In this document: positions 1 to 12,800 of the stretch, one piece after another | How the letters are laid out: each line of letters starts with the position of its first letter | Position numbering within the stretch: position 1 is the stretch's first letter | NCBI GenBank assembly: GCA_902728285.1 | Contig: CACVBU010000902.1 | Span: 496,001-560,000 of the forward strand | Direction of reading: 5' to 3' | Source of the DNA: Clytia hemisphaerica | Lineage: Eukaryota > Cnidaria > Hydrozoa > Leptothecata > Clytiidae | DNA: 64,000 nucleotides | Position numbers and translations under genes: made by a program | The notes under the pieces: generated by a model | Told to the model about the DNA's origin: nothing | What the model saw: only the letters and a program-made list of their open reading frames with translations | Database searches by the model: none

Positions 1-77
1 AAAGTCTTCAAGATGGTTGTGTGCATGTTGTGTAACTTGACGGTACTAAACTACAAAATTTATTTACGCAGACTGGA

Positions 78-242
78 GGGGCCATCCATATAGTACGTAC
101 GCAGTGAAGAAGGGAGAGGGATTTAAGCAAAAGCGTACATCTATTGTTTAAACGAAGTCATTTCTATTGTTCTCTGCGTACAGGGGGGAGGGGGTGTCAA
201 ATATTTGGAAAATCTTTGCGTACGTACTATATGGACGGCCCC
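78..242. mobile_element. 165-bp MITE with 26-bp terminal inverted repeats
   Basis: The ends are inverted copies beginning GGGGCCRTCCATATAGTACG, identical at 25 of 26 positions. The trinucleotide GGA is present at both flanks (75-77 and 243-245) and looks like a target-site duplication. The interior has no coding capacity. It is a non-autonomous DNA element; the GGGGCCRTCCAT start reminds me of Harbinger/ISL2EU-type ends, but the superfamily is not established. Confidence 0.8.
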
Positions 243-311
243 GGATGCAAATTGTGTTTTTCAAGATTTTGTGATTTTGCTTCAAGTGCAAAGTAGGACA
301 ATGGGGAGGTC

Positions 312-829
312 GTCAGTAGTCCGACACTTTCTAGTCCGACAGTATAAATGTCCGACGTTGGGTTTGACGAATACGTCAGTATTCCGACAACAATTTTGTC
401 CGACAACGAGTAAAAGAAAAACATATAAAAATCGTAATATGAATCGCGGAAGAGGAGGCACATTTTTTTCCAAAAATCCAAAGTTTCGATTTTGAGGTTA
501 GGCCCCTAAACCTGACTTTTCTTAATTTTTGGTAAGCTTGTTAGGATTAGGCTTTCAAGAGTCAAGAAATTGGATTTAGCTGTTTTTACTACTCTTCTTT
601 AGTGATTTGCAACCCTGATTGTTCCTTTATTTCTAATTATGTCAAAATTCCGCCAAAATCAACTTTTATTAATATTATCTCAGTGAAAAACCCTTATTCA
701 ACATTTGACACTCAAAAATCTTCCGTTTTCGGACAAAAGTGACGTCGGAAAAAAGACTTCCAAATTTTAAATTTATTTTATAGATTCGGACTATTTTACT
801 GTCGGACTAGAAAATGTCGGACTAGTGAC
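312..829. mobile_element. Inverted-repeat element with GTCCGAC-rich ends
   Basis: About 45 bp at 312-356 recur as the reverse complement at 783-829, both containing CTAGTCCGACAGTA. Further GTCCGAC/GTCGGA words occur inward of each end (near 380-405 and 730-750), so the termini carry multiple copies of one short motif. There is no coding sequence and no clear target duplication. Best read as a non-autonomous DNA transposon or foldback. Confidence 0.65.
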
Positions 830-867
830 ATGCACCCGGACAATGATCAGTCACATTTTCGGACCTA

Positions 868-1164
868 GGCGGTCATCGAAAAATTTTTCTATTCGCGTCA
901 CCCGCCCGCATCAAATTTTCCGCTGATTTTCCGGTGCGGAGATGCGGAAAAAAATCTAGGAAAAGCAATTTGTTCTTTTGAAGTATAGCTTTTTTCTCAA
1001 TTGCTCTGACGACCATCGAAAAATTGTTTTGCTCGCGTTACCACCCGCCCCTGAGTTACTGGCGTGATTAAAAAAAACCCGGGAATCTTTTTGACCGCCA
1101 GTCCGTCTGCATCTATTTTTAACACCCGTTGCGACGCGAACAGAGCATTTTTTCGATGACCGCC
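868..1164. mobile_element. 297-bp MITE, TIR GGCGGTCATCGAAAAA, CTA target duplication
   Basis: The left end reads GGCGGTCATCGAAAAATT and the right end is its inverted counterpart, both followed inward by a TTCGCGTC word. CTA flanks both sides (865-867 and 1165-1167). A third copy of the end motif sits internally at about 1010-1045 in direct orientation to the left end. Non-coding. Confidence 0.75.
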
Positions 1165-3841
1165 CTACCTGAAGGTCCTATAAATTAACCTGTGTTCGTT
1201 CGTCTGTCCGTCCGTTCGTCTGTTACCAACTTTTCTCGGGATTTAATCATAGGAATTGTTCACGTGTTCATTTTTCATTCAGGTAGGTCCATAATGTATC
1301 ACTTGTTTTTAATGGAATTGCAGAAGTTACGACAAATGGCTTTTTGACTTTGAATATTAAAAACTAACCTTTGTCAACAGTCTGGACGCAAATTATGTTT
1401 TTTGACCTTGCCAAAATTTTGGCTTTGACTGAATAGCAGTCAGTTTTTACATACCTCATTGGCCTTGCAGACAACTGACAATGGTTCTGTAATTGACCAG
1501 TCTACCAAAAACAGTTCCTGTTGAAATGTTTATAATATGAACTACGTTTGCAAAGTTTTTGATGCAAATTGTGTTTTTCTGAGTTTGCGCTTTGTGACTT
1601 AAAGTTTGTAGCTTGTTAGTTGAAAGTGGTTATTGAGTTTTATCAAGTAAAAAAAAAGTACAGTTTCATGTATTTGATGGATTCTTCATTTTGGTTCTGC
1701 CGTATTGGCAATTTTCTTATTTATTTCTCGTATAACACTTGGTCAGATATGGATATATCTACATCCAACAGAAACTGATCAAAACTGACTGGAATGAAAT
1801 TAACAAAAAGTTTACACTATGTTTCTCTTTTATTTGTAGTAATGAACTATAGCTTAATTGTTTGATGTCATAAAACAGTGCTAAATGCTAAAGAGAAGTA
1901 TACTTTGATCTTCTGTGGGGGGGGGGGGCTGGAGGAGCTCTCAGGCTTGTTTTAAATAATTAAATCAAGTTATCAAATGTTTCACATTTTGTACATTATT
2001 CAACATTTTTAGTCTACTCTGTTTCAGTACATCTCTTACATCTGTTAACCCATTTATTAAAGCTATCTAGCTAAGCTCTATTGGCTGACCTTCCAGCCTC
2101 GGCTGGTTTATTTTTATTGCAAAACCTTAAGATGTTTGTTATTTTTACCCCCGGCTATGCTTTTCCAATGTCAAAAAAATTTCGCGCGCAGAGGAAATAA
2201 AGACAGACGGCAAAAGTCGAAGCTCGAAGAACAAACAAAATTTTTTTAGAACATATCTGTTGGATCTTGTTAATCATTTTCATAGAGCGTATCTTTTGGA
2301 TCTTGTCAATCATTTTAGAGCATATCTGTTGGATCTTGTCAATCAAGCAAATTCTTTTAATAACACAGGCGAGTTTTGATTTCTTTTTTTGTTTCTCAAA
2401 TCATAACTTCTGTCTTCAGATAATGTATGTCTGGAGGTTGAAAAGGAACATAGGAATCCAGTTGAAAAAGAGAGTGGGCAAGTGAGGCAGGCAAATCTGT
2501 GTTTGCAATGTTTTGTTTGTGGTTGTTGCTTTTGGATGAAGAGCATGAAAAAGACCAATGCTTTAAAGTTTCTTACTATCAACTATTAGCTATGTTTATT
2601 CAGTATCACCCCCTATAGATCTCAGGGAGAGTACGGAGCTCCCTGCCCTGTGCCAGACTCCCGTGCTCGATAGGATCGATCATCGGAACGGCTCGATGAC
2701 GGATCGATATGTGATCGATGGAATAGACCTTTTTCAAAGAGGTCCCCCTGTTTAACCCATGCCATATATTACAATATGCAGATACAGTAATTATGCATGC
2801 TCTATCATTTTTTTTCTGGCTGGACTCCCATTAATCTCCTTTACCGTTCCTTACGATGTAGGAACGAGGAAATTCAGCCTTAAAAAGTCCTGAGTCGATC
2901 CTTCGTTGATCCATTATCGAGTCGTATTCAATCGAGTATATCGATTCCTCGATCGTTAATCGATTTCGTCACACTGCTGTTCCCCTCAGGCAAACGTCGC
3001 TTTTGTAGAGGTCACGAAATGCCGTACAGACGTGAAAAAAAAAATTCAAATTTCTGCCGACGAGCACGACAAAAACAAAAAATCAGGAGTTTTCATTGCC
3101 TACACAAAGAATAAGACAGAGCACGCAGTAAAATAAAACTAACAACCTGAAACCTTTTTTTGTCAAAATAAGAAAATTCTTAGCGCAGTAATGTTTCATT
3201 CAGAAAAATCCATTTTCCACCAGACCTACAACAAGGTTTCAAACCACGCTGCGGCAGTACTGGCAATGAATTCTGACTTAAAAAATGTTGGTCCAGTTCC
3301 CTGGAAAGGGTATGATTACACTTCCAAATGACTTTTTTTTACAATAACATTTGTCTTCTCACAAATTCAAAAATATAGGTTATAAAACCAACACGGGGGT
3401 CAACATTCTTTACAATTAGATCAACCATGTAAATGTCACTTGTTTTCCTGATATTTGGATAGTATTAAAACCTTTCTGTATATATTTGGTTCTTCAAAAC
3501 CATTTCCCTTTCCTGCAGTAGGCTCTAAAGTTTTTTTGCGCGGTAATCTAGAAAGGCCTTTAGTGCGGTATAAACAAATGATTTCATTGATTGAAAAAAG
3601 TCAAAACATCAAAATTAGTTAAATTAGTTAATGCGAATTGGCCCTAATTTGCATTACATATTCACTTCCGCATATCCTAAAATTGGCCAATTCGCATTAA
3701 TAGATTCTTCATTTATAATTATATTAAATTAGCTGTGACAATTAATTCTGCAAAGCATGAATTTTTAAAGTGTCATTCGCATTATTGTATTCCGCATCAA
3801 TCTATTCTCGCATTAATCTATTCTTGCATTAATCTATTCCC
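1165..3841. other. Gene-free stretch with short repeats
   Basis: No convincing coding sequence. At 1171-1225 there is a repeat (TATAAATTAACCT followed by GTTCGTCTGTCCG-like words) that recurs inverted near 60095-60145. A poly-G run lies near 1917-1928. Clusters of ATCGAT-like words occur at 2668-2722 and 2893-2967. Short iterations of GCATTAATCTATTC lie at about 3795-3840. Confidence 0.5.
2250..2345. repeat. Minisatellite, about 3 units of 35-42 bp
   Basis: The word CTGTTGGATCTTGT(C/T)AATCA recurs three times with spacers containing ATAGAGCGTATC or similar. It produces an artificial repetitive open frame on the minus strand. Non-coding tandem repeat. Confidence 0.65.
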
Positions 3842-3845
3842 TTAA

Positions 3846-4452
3846 CCCTATTCAACCTAGGCTTTTAGGGGCGGTTCAGAACTAGGGGGGGGGGCTTTTC
3901 CTGTACCACCCCTTAACTTTTGATCTAGTGGGTCTATTGGATGAAATTGGCAACAAGATCTTGTCACGTAAGNGATCTAGTAGGTCTTTTTGGATGAAAT
4001 TTGGCCACAAGATCTTTTCACATAAGGTAACTTTTGACAAAAATTTTTTCGATGACGTCACTCAGCATGCCCAAAGTGAGCAAAAACCGAAAATCCTTTT
4101 TCTTATAAATAGCTATTGTACTCTAACAAAGGCTTTAGAGAAAAGTTGTCTGAGTTTAAAATGCCTATTTTATCCTAAATATTCAATATATTACGGTTTA
4201 AATGATATATTTGACATCAAAAATAAATTTGTATTAGAAAAGTGTCAATTTTTGTGACACCTTACTGTCAGAAATGTCATCATGCTCAAGGTGTGAAAAT
4301 ATTTAGGTGTCAAATTTTTTTTTATTTTGAAGCTAAATAAAAGTTAGGAATTTACAGAAAATTTCACGGCAAAAGCTCTATTATTTCAAAAACTATTACC
4401 AATAGTTTGACCTCCGAACAGAAAGAGCCCCCCCCCCCTAGGCCGAATAGGG
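3846..4452. mobile_element. 607-bp TTAA-flanked non-autonomous element
   Basis: TTAA lies at both borders (3842-3845 and 4453-4456). Inside it the ends are inverted copies starting CCCTATTC, followed by a poly-G/poly-C block and a CTTTT/AAAAG-type word. TTAA duplication is characteristic of the piggyBac and Kolobok superfamilies. The interior has no transposase. It ends about 90 bp before recognisable DIRS reverse-transcriptase sequence, so it may have inserted near the left side of that element. One base is N at 3973. Confidence 0.75.
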
Positions 4453-4545
4453 TTAAACCAAAAAATATCAACTTGTTTTGTACCTCCAAAACCGAGTCCC
4501 ATTCCTCCACTGAGACAGGTCCAGGAAGAACAATACCTTTCTTGT

Positions 4546-6578
4546 GTGCACCCTCTAGTAAAATCACTGTTTCCTCAGAAATTAGTCAAAAACCTGCCAA
4601 AAGCAGGTCGAACGAAGTTTTATTTGAGAAATTGGGAAAAACTAACACAAGATCCAGAAATACTGAGAACAATTCAGGGATATCAAATACCCTTTGTTTC
4701 AACTCCAAGGCAAAATCAAATTCCCCAATCTCCAAACATGTCAAAAGAGGAGATATCACTAGTAGATCAGGAGATAGAACAAATGTTGGAAAAGAATGCT
4801 ATAGAAATAGTTCATTTTCAAAGCCAAAATCAATTTCTAAGTTCTCTGTTCCTGGTTTGCAAAAAGGATGATAAATCTGAAGTCCCTAAACAAACACACT
4901 CCTTACCTTCATTTCAAGATGGAAAGCTTGTCCTTACTCAAAGAACTTCTAAAAAAGGGGGACTTCATGGTCAAGATAGACCTTTCGGACGCCTATTTCT
5001 CAATCCCGTTAAGTCAAAAATCCAGGAAGTATGTGAGATTCAAGTGGAAACAAAAAATTTACCAATTTTTTGCCTGTGCTTCGGCCTTGCTCACCAAAGA
5101 GTCTTTACAAAGTATGAAAGTTCCTATAGCCCTATTGAGAAGGTTGAATGTCCGTCTAATAGTTTACTTGGACGACATTTTACTCCTGGCGTCTTCCATT
5201 CAAGAGATAAGAATGGCCCGGGACACTTTAATGTTTTTACTTCAACATCTGGGATTCACAATCAACATGAAGAAGTCAGTTCTAGAACCAGTTCAACAGA
5301 TTAATTTTTTGGGGGTGGAAGTGGACTCGTTGAATTTAAAATTGAGCCTGCCACCAGAGAAAATAGAAAAGATAATTCCCCAGTGTCAGAATATGCTGGA
5401 ATCTTCTCAGGTATCGATAAGGGATCTCACAAAACTTCTTGGCCTCTTGCCTCAGCAGCAGTAGCATTCCCCGGCCCTCTTCAGTACAGGCTATTCAAAG
5501 CCAACAGATAAAAGAGCTGTCGAGACACAAAAATTCGATCAATGATTTTCCTTGTCAGAAGAGTGAAGGAAGAACTGAACTGGTGGTGTCAAAACCTTCA
5601 ATTGACAAAGGACGTTCTCTATTTTAACCTCCTACTCACTTTGATCTTCAGATGCATCCAAGGAAGGATGGGGTGCATACTGCAAGGGGAAGGAAACAGG
5701 GGTCAATGGTCAGCACACCAGAACAGGATCTTCATTCCTGTACTAGAGTTGAAAGCTGCAAAACTTGCAATACTAGCATTCCACAGGCTTTTTCCACAAA
5801 CATTGTCCATCACATTCAGATGGACAATAGCAGCCCTGACATATTTGAAGAAAATGGAGGAACCCACAGCAAACTGTTAACAGACCTAAGCAAGGAATCT
5901 GGAAATACCTTTTAGAGCATCAGATCACGATTACTGTAGAGTATCTTCCAGGGCGCCTGAATGTAGAAGCAGACCGCCAATCACGATCAGTGAAAGACTC
6001 CAGCGAATGGAAACTAAAAACTCAGATATTTCGAGAACTTTGCAAAGCAAGGGGGACACCGTGTACAGACCTTTTTGGCTCAAGACAACCCACCAATACC
6101 TCTTTATTATTCTTGGAAAATAGATCCCTACAGCAGGGGACAGGATGCATTTCAGACTCAGTGGACTCACATAAGGGGGTATGCGTTCCCACCATTTTGT
6201 CTAATAGGGAAAGTTCTTTGGAAGGTATCAGCCGAAAAGGCAACAATCTTGTTAATAACACCAGCCTGGCAGACTCAAAGCTGGTATCCACAACGTCTTC
6301 AATTGTCCATTCAAAACCCTATTCTTATCCCAAACCAATGGGACCTTTTGATGAACCCTCAAAACATAATACACCCTTTAATACAGAATCAAAGCCTCCA
6401 ACTGGTGGCTTGGACAGTTTCAGGGAGAGAATCGAAGCAAAGGGATCATCGGAGAAAGCTGCAGAGCTCATCACTGCCTCAAGAAGACCAGGGACACGAT
6501 CTCATTACAAATCGGCCTGGGGTATGTGGGATAGCTGGTGTGGTACAAAACAAGTTGATCCCTTTCGATGCCCTCTAA
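4546..6578 (+). pseudogene. DIRS reverse transcriptase / RNase H, frameshifted
   Basis: Would copy the element RNA to DNA. The palm region is clear: a FMVKIDLSDAYFSIPL motif near 4970 and the catalytic YLDDILLL box near 5170. The RNase H domain follows (LELKAAKLAILAFHRL near 5745, LPGRLNVEADRQSR near 5948), and the frame runs on to about 6578. The coding sequence is spread over several frames: breaks near 4865, around 5080-5110, near 5450-5540 and again between 5880 and 6075. No intact product is possible as read. Family identity is secure; activity is not expected. Confidence 0.8.
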
Positions 6579-6918
6579 ATTTCATCATAGAGTTCTTAAC
6601 TGATTATTTTCAGAGAGACCTTGAACATAGTACAATTGCTGGTTACAGGTCCGCAATATCTGCTTACCATCAACATATTGATGGTTTACCAATTGGAAAA
6701 CATCCCTTGGTTTCTTCTCTTCTAAAGGGTGTTCATAATGAAAGGTTTCCTCAACCGAAATACAATTTTATTTGGGATGTAGATGTAGTAGTTAGATATT
6801 TAACCTCTATTGATTCAAAAACAGCCAGTGACAAATTATTAACCTTCAAATTAACAATGCTCCTTTCGTTAACTTCAACAGCCAGAGCGCATGAAATAAC
6901 TTTCCTTGACACAGCATT
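6400..6918 (+). pseudogene. DIRS tyrosine recombinase, N-terminal part (interrupted)
   Basis: Encodes the core-binding domain and first catalytic segment of a DIRS tyrosine recombinase. Visible motifs are SRRPGTRSHYKSAWGMWDSW, FLTDYFQRDLEHSTIAGYRS, and the arginine-I region STARAHEITFLD at the end. It overlaps the RT/RNase H frame, as is usual in DIRS elements. The frame is broken at 6918 by the left end of the CACTA transposon, which contributes a few foreign codons and a stop at 6926-6928. Removing the 17.5-kb insert and one ATT copy returns the frame exactly to the C-terminal part at 24405. Confidence 0.8.
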
Positions 6919-6952
6919 CACTGCATAAAATATATATCTATCGCACATCCGT
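6919..6952 (+). repeat. CACTA element left terminal inverted repeat
   Basis: Reads CACTGCATAAAAT followed by ATATATCTATCG; pairs with the inverted copy at 24368-24401. Motifs of the form CCGYTAGAC/T near this end (6948-6955) recur at about 8409-8415 and at the right end, as expected of subterminal binding sites in CACTA elements. Confidence 0.85.
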
Positions 6953-9818
6953 TAGACGATAAAATGATGCGATAAGCTCTTATTTACGTTCTTTTTCGCA
7001 ATGCGATTATTCACTATTTTCGAAATCCGTGAAGGGCAGCTCCCTCATAAACTTGATTTTATATGAAAACAATTTGAAAGGTATTAGAAAGACATCTGGA
7101 AAACTTTATTAGCCAAACACTATCCTGAAGCAATTGAAAAGCTATCCAGGGAGATGGTTTATCGATGGTTTAGCTCAGATACCTTTCAGATTACAAAAAA
7201 AACATTTCAAAGCCGTCGACTCAGATGGCTTTTGAAATATCAAGTTTGGATGCTTAGTGGATGTGTTTTGTCTTCAAGATGTTTTTAGAAAAGCCATTCA
7301 GACACCATCTAACTTTGATTCGAACATTCGAAATTAGAATCTCTAAAAAATAAAAACAAAACAAAGTCCAGTTCCAGAGAGAAGTCACAAATGCGAGGAG
7401 CTGCTCTTAGAGAAAATAGCAAAAATAGCTGCATAAGAACATTAGTTTGAAAATTATATTTCTTTCAATGAAAAAAGAGAAGACATCAATTAGTGTCACA
7501 AAGAACCACCAAACGCAAACAAAGTGTAAGTTACTCTAAATTTGTTTTTGAAAAGACCTTCGGTTTTACTTTAATTCTATTTCCATTGAACACTGAAGGG
7601 AGTCAACATTGAAAACTCAAAAGACGGGGCGGTAACCTGCTTTCAAAAATCCATATTATTATTATCGTATTATTTAACTACTGCTGAAAAGATTTGAGAA
7701 CTAGACCAGCCCAGGCACAGATTTTTAGAATATTTTTGAAAAATCATCTCATGTTGGAAACTAGAAAACTTCTAGAATTACTAGAATACTTACAATTTAT
7801 TTTTTGATTTGCTGTATGATTTGGTGCATCTATATATGTATAATCTAATATTGCGAAAAAGTATGCACTTTTTATTGAAGTTTTGTCCTGACTGACTGAC
7901 TGACTAACACAAACTTGTTGACTTCAAAGTTTGATGACTGTTCTGCCATCTTTAACATGTGTCCAAAAATAAAGCATCATGGGATTAATTTGTATGGCTT
8001 TTCGATTGCTTTATAAACTGAGTTATAAAGCAATTTGAAAGCAATCCGGGATAGCTTGTGGATACCTTTTTTGAGAAACAAACATAAGGCATCAATACAC
8101 CATCCAGGATATTTTCCAAAAGCCATCCAATTATTGCTTTGAGATTGCTTTCGGGATTGCTTTTCGATTGCTTTCCATTTTTCGTCGATAACGCTATCTG
8201 AAAGCTATCAAAGAAAGCAATCTAAAAGCCATAATTGAATTGCTTTCAAATAATCGCTGGATAGTTTGTGGATGTGGTTTTTACTCCTTCTCTAAATTGT
8301 GTTCTGACACTTTTGAAACTGTTTTCAGATGGCATCGTTTTTAAGCCATCTCAAAGGTATCTCTGCTCACCAGGGCTATCGATTAAGTCGCTAGTTAATA
8401 TTTCCCGCATTCCGCTAGACACGTATTCGTTTTGCGATTGTTGCGCAAATTACATATTGTCGTTTATCTAGAAACGTAAAGTTTGAGAATCTGATCCGTT
8501 TTTAGTCAGAAAGCCACCTTTTCGCAATCAAAATTTCCGAAACTTCATCTATCGTAAGTGAATATACAAAATAGTCGGACGCGAAAACTGTCACGATGTT
8601 CATTTCAATTTTACAATTAGGTCGAAGTAAACCAATAAAAATGAGTTCAGTTTTAAACGATTTTTGAAAAACAGAAGTCTTTAAGTAAAGGTCTATAAGA
8701 AGAAGTGAACATGAAAATCAGCAAATTTCGAGGATTGTTGTGGAAAAAACTTTAATAGCATAATGGGACTCCCGTTAGCTTATATTGTAATATATATTGT
8801 AAAATGAGTGTAGGTGTTCCAAATAATATTTATGAAAAAACAATTTGCTATAATAATTTAGAAGGGAGAAAAAAATTTTCAGGTTTTTTTCTAATGGAGA
8901 AATTGAATACCATTGTTTTAATTTTTCCAAACCAAAACTGAATACAAATTATATAAAAGTAGATACAATTATTAAATAATTTGAATAATTACAGAATAAA
9001 TAAATTCATTGGGATTCTTCAATGTAGTGGTGAAAATCAATGTTAAATTGTCATAAGTGAACTTTAATTATTCATAACTTAGAAAAGTCGAGAGGCTGAA
9101 AAAAAGTCTTTCAATTTAATCTCAATTCAAAAATGCCAAAATCTAGGACATCTTGATGTTTAATGACGTGAGGTAAAAAAATATTAAAAAGGTGGTATCC
9201 ACACAGTAAAGTAAATAAATAAGTAAATTGGGACTAAAATTAGTGGTTGTTATCATTTATTGAAATTTTTCAAACTTGCCCATTTAAAAAGATGATCAGA
9301 TGAGATATCTGGGATGAGGAATCCTCCTATTCAGTATTGTCCTAAGCAAAATCTCAAAATATATTTGCCTAAATATAAAGTCAAGATGATTATGTTAAAA
9401 GTTTTCGACTTTAAGAAATACTGATTTTACTCAAAACCACAGAGGTTTTCTCCAGGCAAAAGTTCAATTATGTTTGCATTCAATTAAATGTCTTTAAAGT
9501 TTGCTAAATTCATAAAGCAGCGAAACAGCATTGTTTAAAAGTATCAATTTTTGTTAAAGATTAATATTATGTTGCAAAATTTAGGTGACAAAATGCCATG
9601 ACCAGGTATTATAGATAGAATAAATATTTAAGCTCAAAATTAAAAAAATATACCAGTTGAAAGGGCATGAAAAACTGATAAGAATGAATTTAAGATAGCT
9701 AAATTCCAAATATTATTGTCATGACGTCATAAGCCTCATTTTCCTCGTATTCCTAGATTTCAAATATTTTCTATATTAGTTTTTCATGCTATTCTGACTG
9801 GAACATTTGGACTATTAT
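6953..9818. other. CACTA left subterminal region, non-coding
   Basis: No gene seen. Segments 6950-7040 and about 8400-8570 share ATTCCGCTAGAC-like, TTTTCGCAA-like and GCGATTR-like words with each other and with 24000-24390 at the right end. Between them, 7070-8370 is rich in iterated CAATYTGAAAGCTATC / GATTGCTTTC words, and looks like a separate repeat inserted into the subterminal region. Confidence 0.45.
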
Positions 9819-12800
9819 TCAATCAAAAAATTTGATGGCTTTCACCATCTCCTCCGACCATTTCGGTTCTTCCCTATCAGAGGGTGGACCATCTTTTCTA
9901 TCCATGAGACGGAAAAGAGAATGTTTGGACAGATTACTCTGACGTGCCTCATCAAGAGTATGGAAGCAATTGGTTACACCTTCGGTCCTCCAACATGGTT
10001 TACGAACAATAAATGTCTTCTTGTTTCCGTCTATTTCTTCATCATCCGAGGACATAAGTGGACGAACAAGAATACCAGAAATGGCACTCCTTGTTTCATC
10101 ATCTACATTCAGATGCTTTAATGCCTTCAAGCGATTGTTCAGTTTCTAAAAATATTAAAGAAACAATTAAAGAAAGTCGTCAATCAGGATTTATAATGAC
10201 TCAAACATTCAATATAGAGAAGCGTCCGACGAGCAGTTCATAGGAATATCTGCTGTATTTTGTCAGATGAAGGCATTTTGTTGCTAACTATACATGAGGT
10301 CTAAATTTCTAGGGTCACTTCCTTCAAACTATCTGCTTGACAATTCTAACTGAATAATGTCAAAAATCGAGCATCCCCCCTTGAATATAATGCTACTTGC
10401 TTGAAAACATTTTAGAATTCTGGCGGGAACTAATTTTGTTGAATTCAACAAATTTAGACAAAATTCAGCAAAGTGAAACAATTAAATTTTTTGGTATGTT
10501 GCCTAAATATATCTTGAGTTCACAAAAAAGCTTTAAATGAGGCAAGATAAATTTACGCTGTCATTTCCCAAAATTAGTTCTCGCCAAAATAAAAAATTTT
10601 CAGGATTTTTCGATTTTTGCCATTCGTCAAAATTAGTTCCCACCAAAAAAAGTTCTATGGTAAATTTTCTTTGAAGAATTTAGTTTTTCAGTAAGTCAGT
10701 TCTTGCAAAAGATGTGTCCTAATAGTATTTGGATTCAAATAAAGATTATATTACTTACAGTGTCTTTTCTGCTGTTTTTGGATGAATCTGCGCGGTAATT
10801 AGGATTGTTTTCTAGTTTGCGCTTGTTGTCTTTTCGTGAACGAAAGTTAATACGAATAGCATCTAAAATATAAGCAATTTTTTTTAATTGATATAACTCA
10901 TATTTGTTTTACCTTTTATATAATATTTATTAAAATTATCTATCATGGATAAAGGTCCTCCTAATACAGTAATAGTGAGGGCTGTATAGAGAAATATTAC
11001 CCGAGGTCAAGTAATGAGAGCTTGCAAAAATTCTAAAGCTCATCGAAATCAGTATAAAAAGGGCAAATGAAAACAGAATATAAACATCTGCTACACAAAA
11101 GTAAAAATATGTAAGGATTTAGGACCTGAACTTACTTTCAATCTCTACTTTGTCCATTTCAGGGTAAAGTCCAAGAACCTTTTCGATAGCATGCCCAGAT
11201 AGCTTCTTATTGTCACCAGAAAAAGGGCTGAAAATAAATTAAATATATTGTATATATTTAAATATTTTAACTCCAGCATAGGCCCACGTTTCAAGTGATT
11301 GTAGGGAAACAACAACAATAATTTAAATTAGCCCACAACAACAGAATTGGGTTGTAATTTTTAAGTACTGTATTGCCTGTAACAAACGCCCCTTCTTTTT
11401 AATGCCTGCTCAAGTAAACACCCCACTAGGAGAGGCATTAATTTGAAACAATCAGATGTAAGGCATGACGAAAAAGCTAAGTCCTATTATGACAAAAGTA
11501 TTTTTTCAGTGTCAAAACTAACTTAGACCTATGTTTATGTCTCTAAAATGACATATTTGAACTGAAATGAAATAAAAAAGGCAAAACAAGGTTATTTATT
11601 TACCTTGGTCAAAGATTATTAAAAGTAACATTTCAAAAACTTTTCAGGCCTTATGGTTATAAGACAGAAAATTTTCTTAATGTGAACACAATTTTGTGAG
11701 TATTTTTGTCTTTCCTAAGAAATTGAGTGTTCTAAGAGCCTGCAAAGCCTTAAATAAGAAGAACTTATCATAGTGTCCATCAAAACTTGTATATATCTCT
11801 TAAAAAAATGAGTATAAGACTTTCACTCACCCTTTACCATTGGATAAGTCCCAACAATACCCATCAACATCCATTGAGTCACCAACACTTTTACGAACAC
11901 GTCTCTAGATAAAAGAAAATCTTTTATAAACCTTTCTTAAATATTTTCTATGTTTATAACAGCAAGAACATTAGATATTTCCTCAAGAAAAATAACAACC
12001 TAATTGTCAATCAATTGTACTAGTAACTATATTTTACTCATAGTTCTAAAGTTAACTCATTTTTAAAAATAATAATAATTTAATAATTCTCTTGAAGTCT
12101 GACTATCTTGATTCTCTGTAATGCTAATGTTTGATTATGAATATTTGAATAGTCTAGATCCTTTCTAACCTTAGCTTTAATAGAAGCCTCTAATTTCCTC
12201 TTTCTTCCTCCTTTTGATGACTTTGCTTGCAGGTCTTCTAATTGTTCTTGCATTTTCGAACACAACTGCTTCAAATTATCTATTTCTGAAAACACAAATA
12301 TCAAAATAAATTTAGCTTCCCAGTGACCCCAAACCTCTTGTGAGGAGCATTCCAGGACCCTTAAAACAACCCAGATAAAATTTTTAAATAATGCTCTCCA
12401 AACCCCTTTAAATCAAGGATCAGACCCCTAAGAAGTTGTTCATTACTATGTTAATGCATTAATAATGGAATACATTTATCACTACGACTACTGTCAAAAT
12501 CAAGGTAGTTTTCAAAAGTGTTTTTAGCACATTGTTTCTAATCTTCAAAAATTTAAGTGCTTCAGTCCACTGTTAATAAAACAAAATGTCAGAACACAGA
12601 ATGCAGATTAAGATAGTATTTCATAGAAAATAAGGAAAAATAAAAGCATTCTGACGTACCTGTTTTGGCGTCCTTCAGCTCTTTGTTCACATTTTGCGAT
12701 GGAGTTGATGTTTTTGGCGAAAACAAAGGTGCTGATGAATCTTGATCTTCAGATTGATATTCATCAGAAGAATCAACAAAAGACCGAGCTTTATCAACTT

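Larger units (their letters stand above)
4457..6918 (+). mobile_element. DIRS-type tyrosine-recombinase retroelement, left part
   Basis: The order is reverse transcriptase, RNase H, then the N-terminal part of a tyrosine recombinase in an overlapping frame. This is the DIRS1-group arrangement, which uses a recombinase instead of a DDE integrase. No gag-like ORF1 or terminal repeats are recognised upstream, so the 5' end seems lost. The element stops at 6918 because a 17.5-kb DNA transposon is inserted there; its continuation is at 24405. Confidence 0.8.

Noticed and set aside
205-495. Open frames on both strands at the left edge
   Set aside because: They run across the borders of two MITEs and have no protein-like composition.
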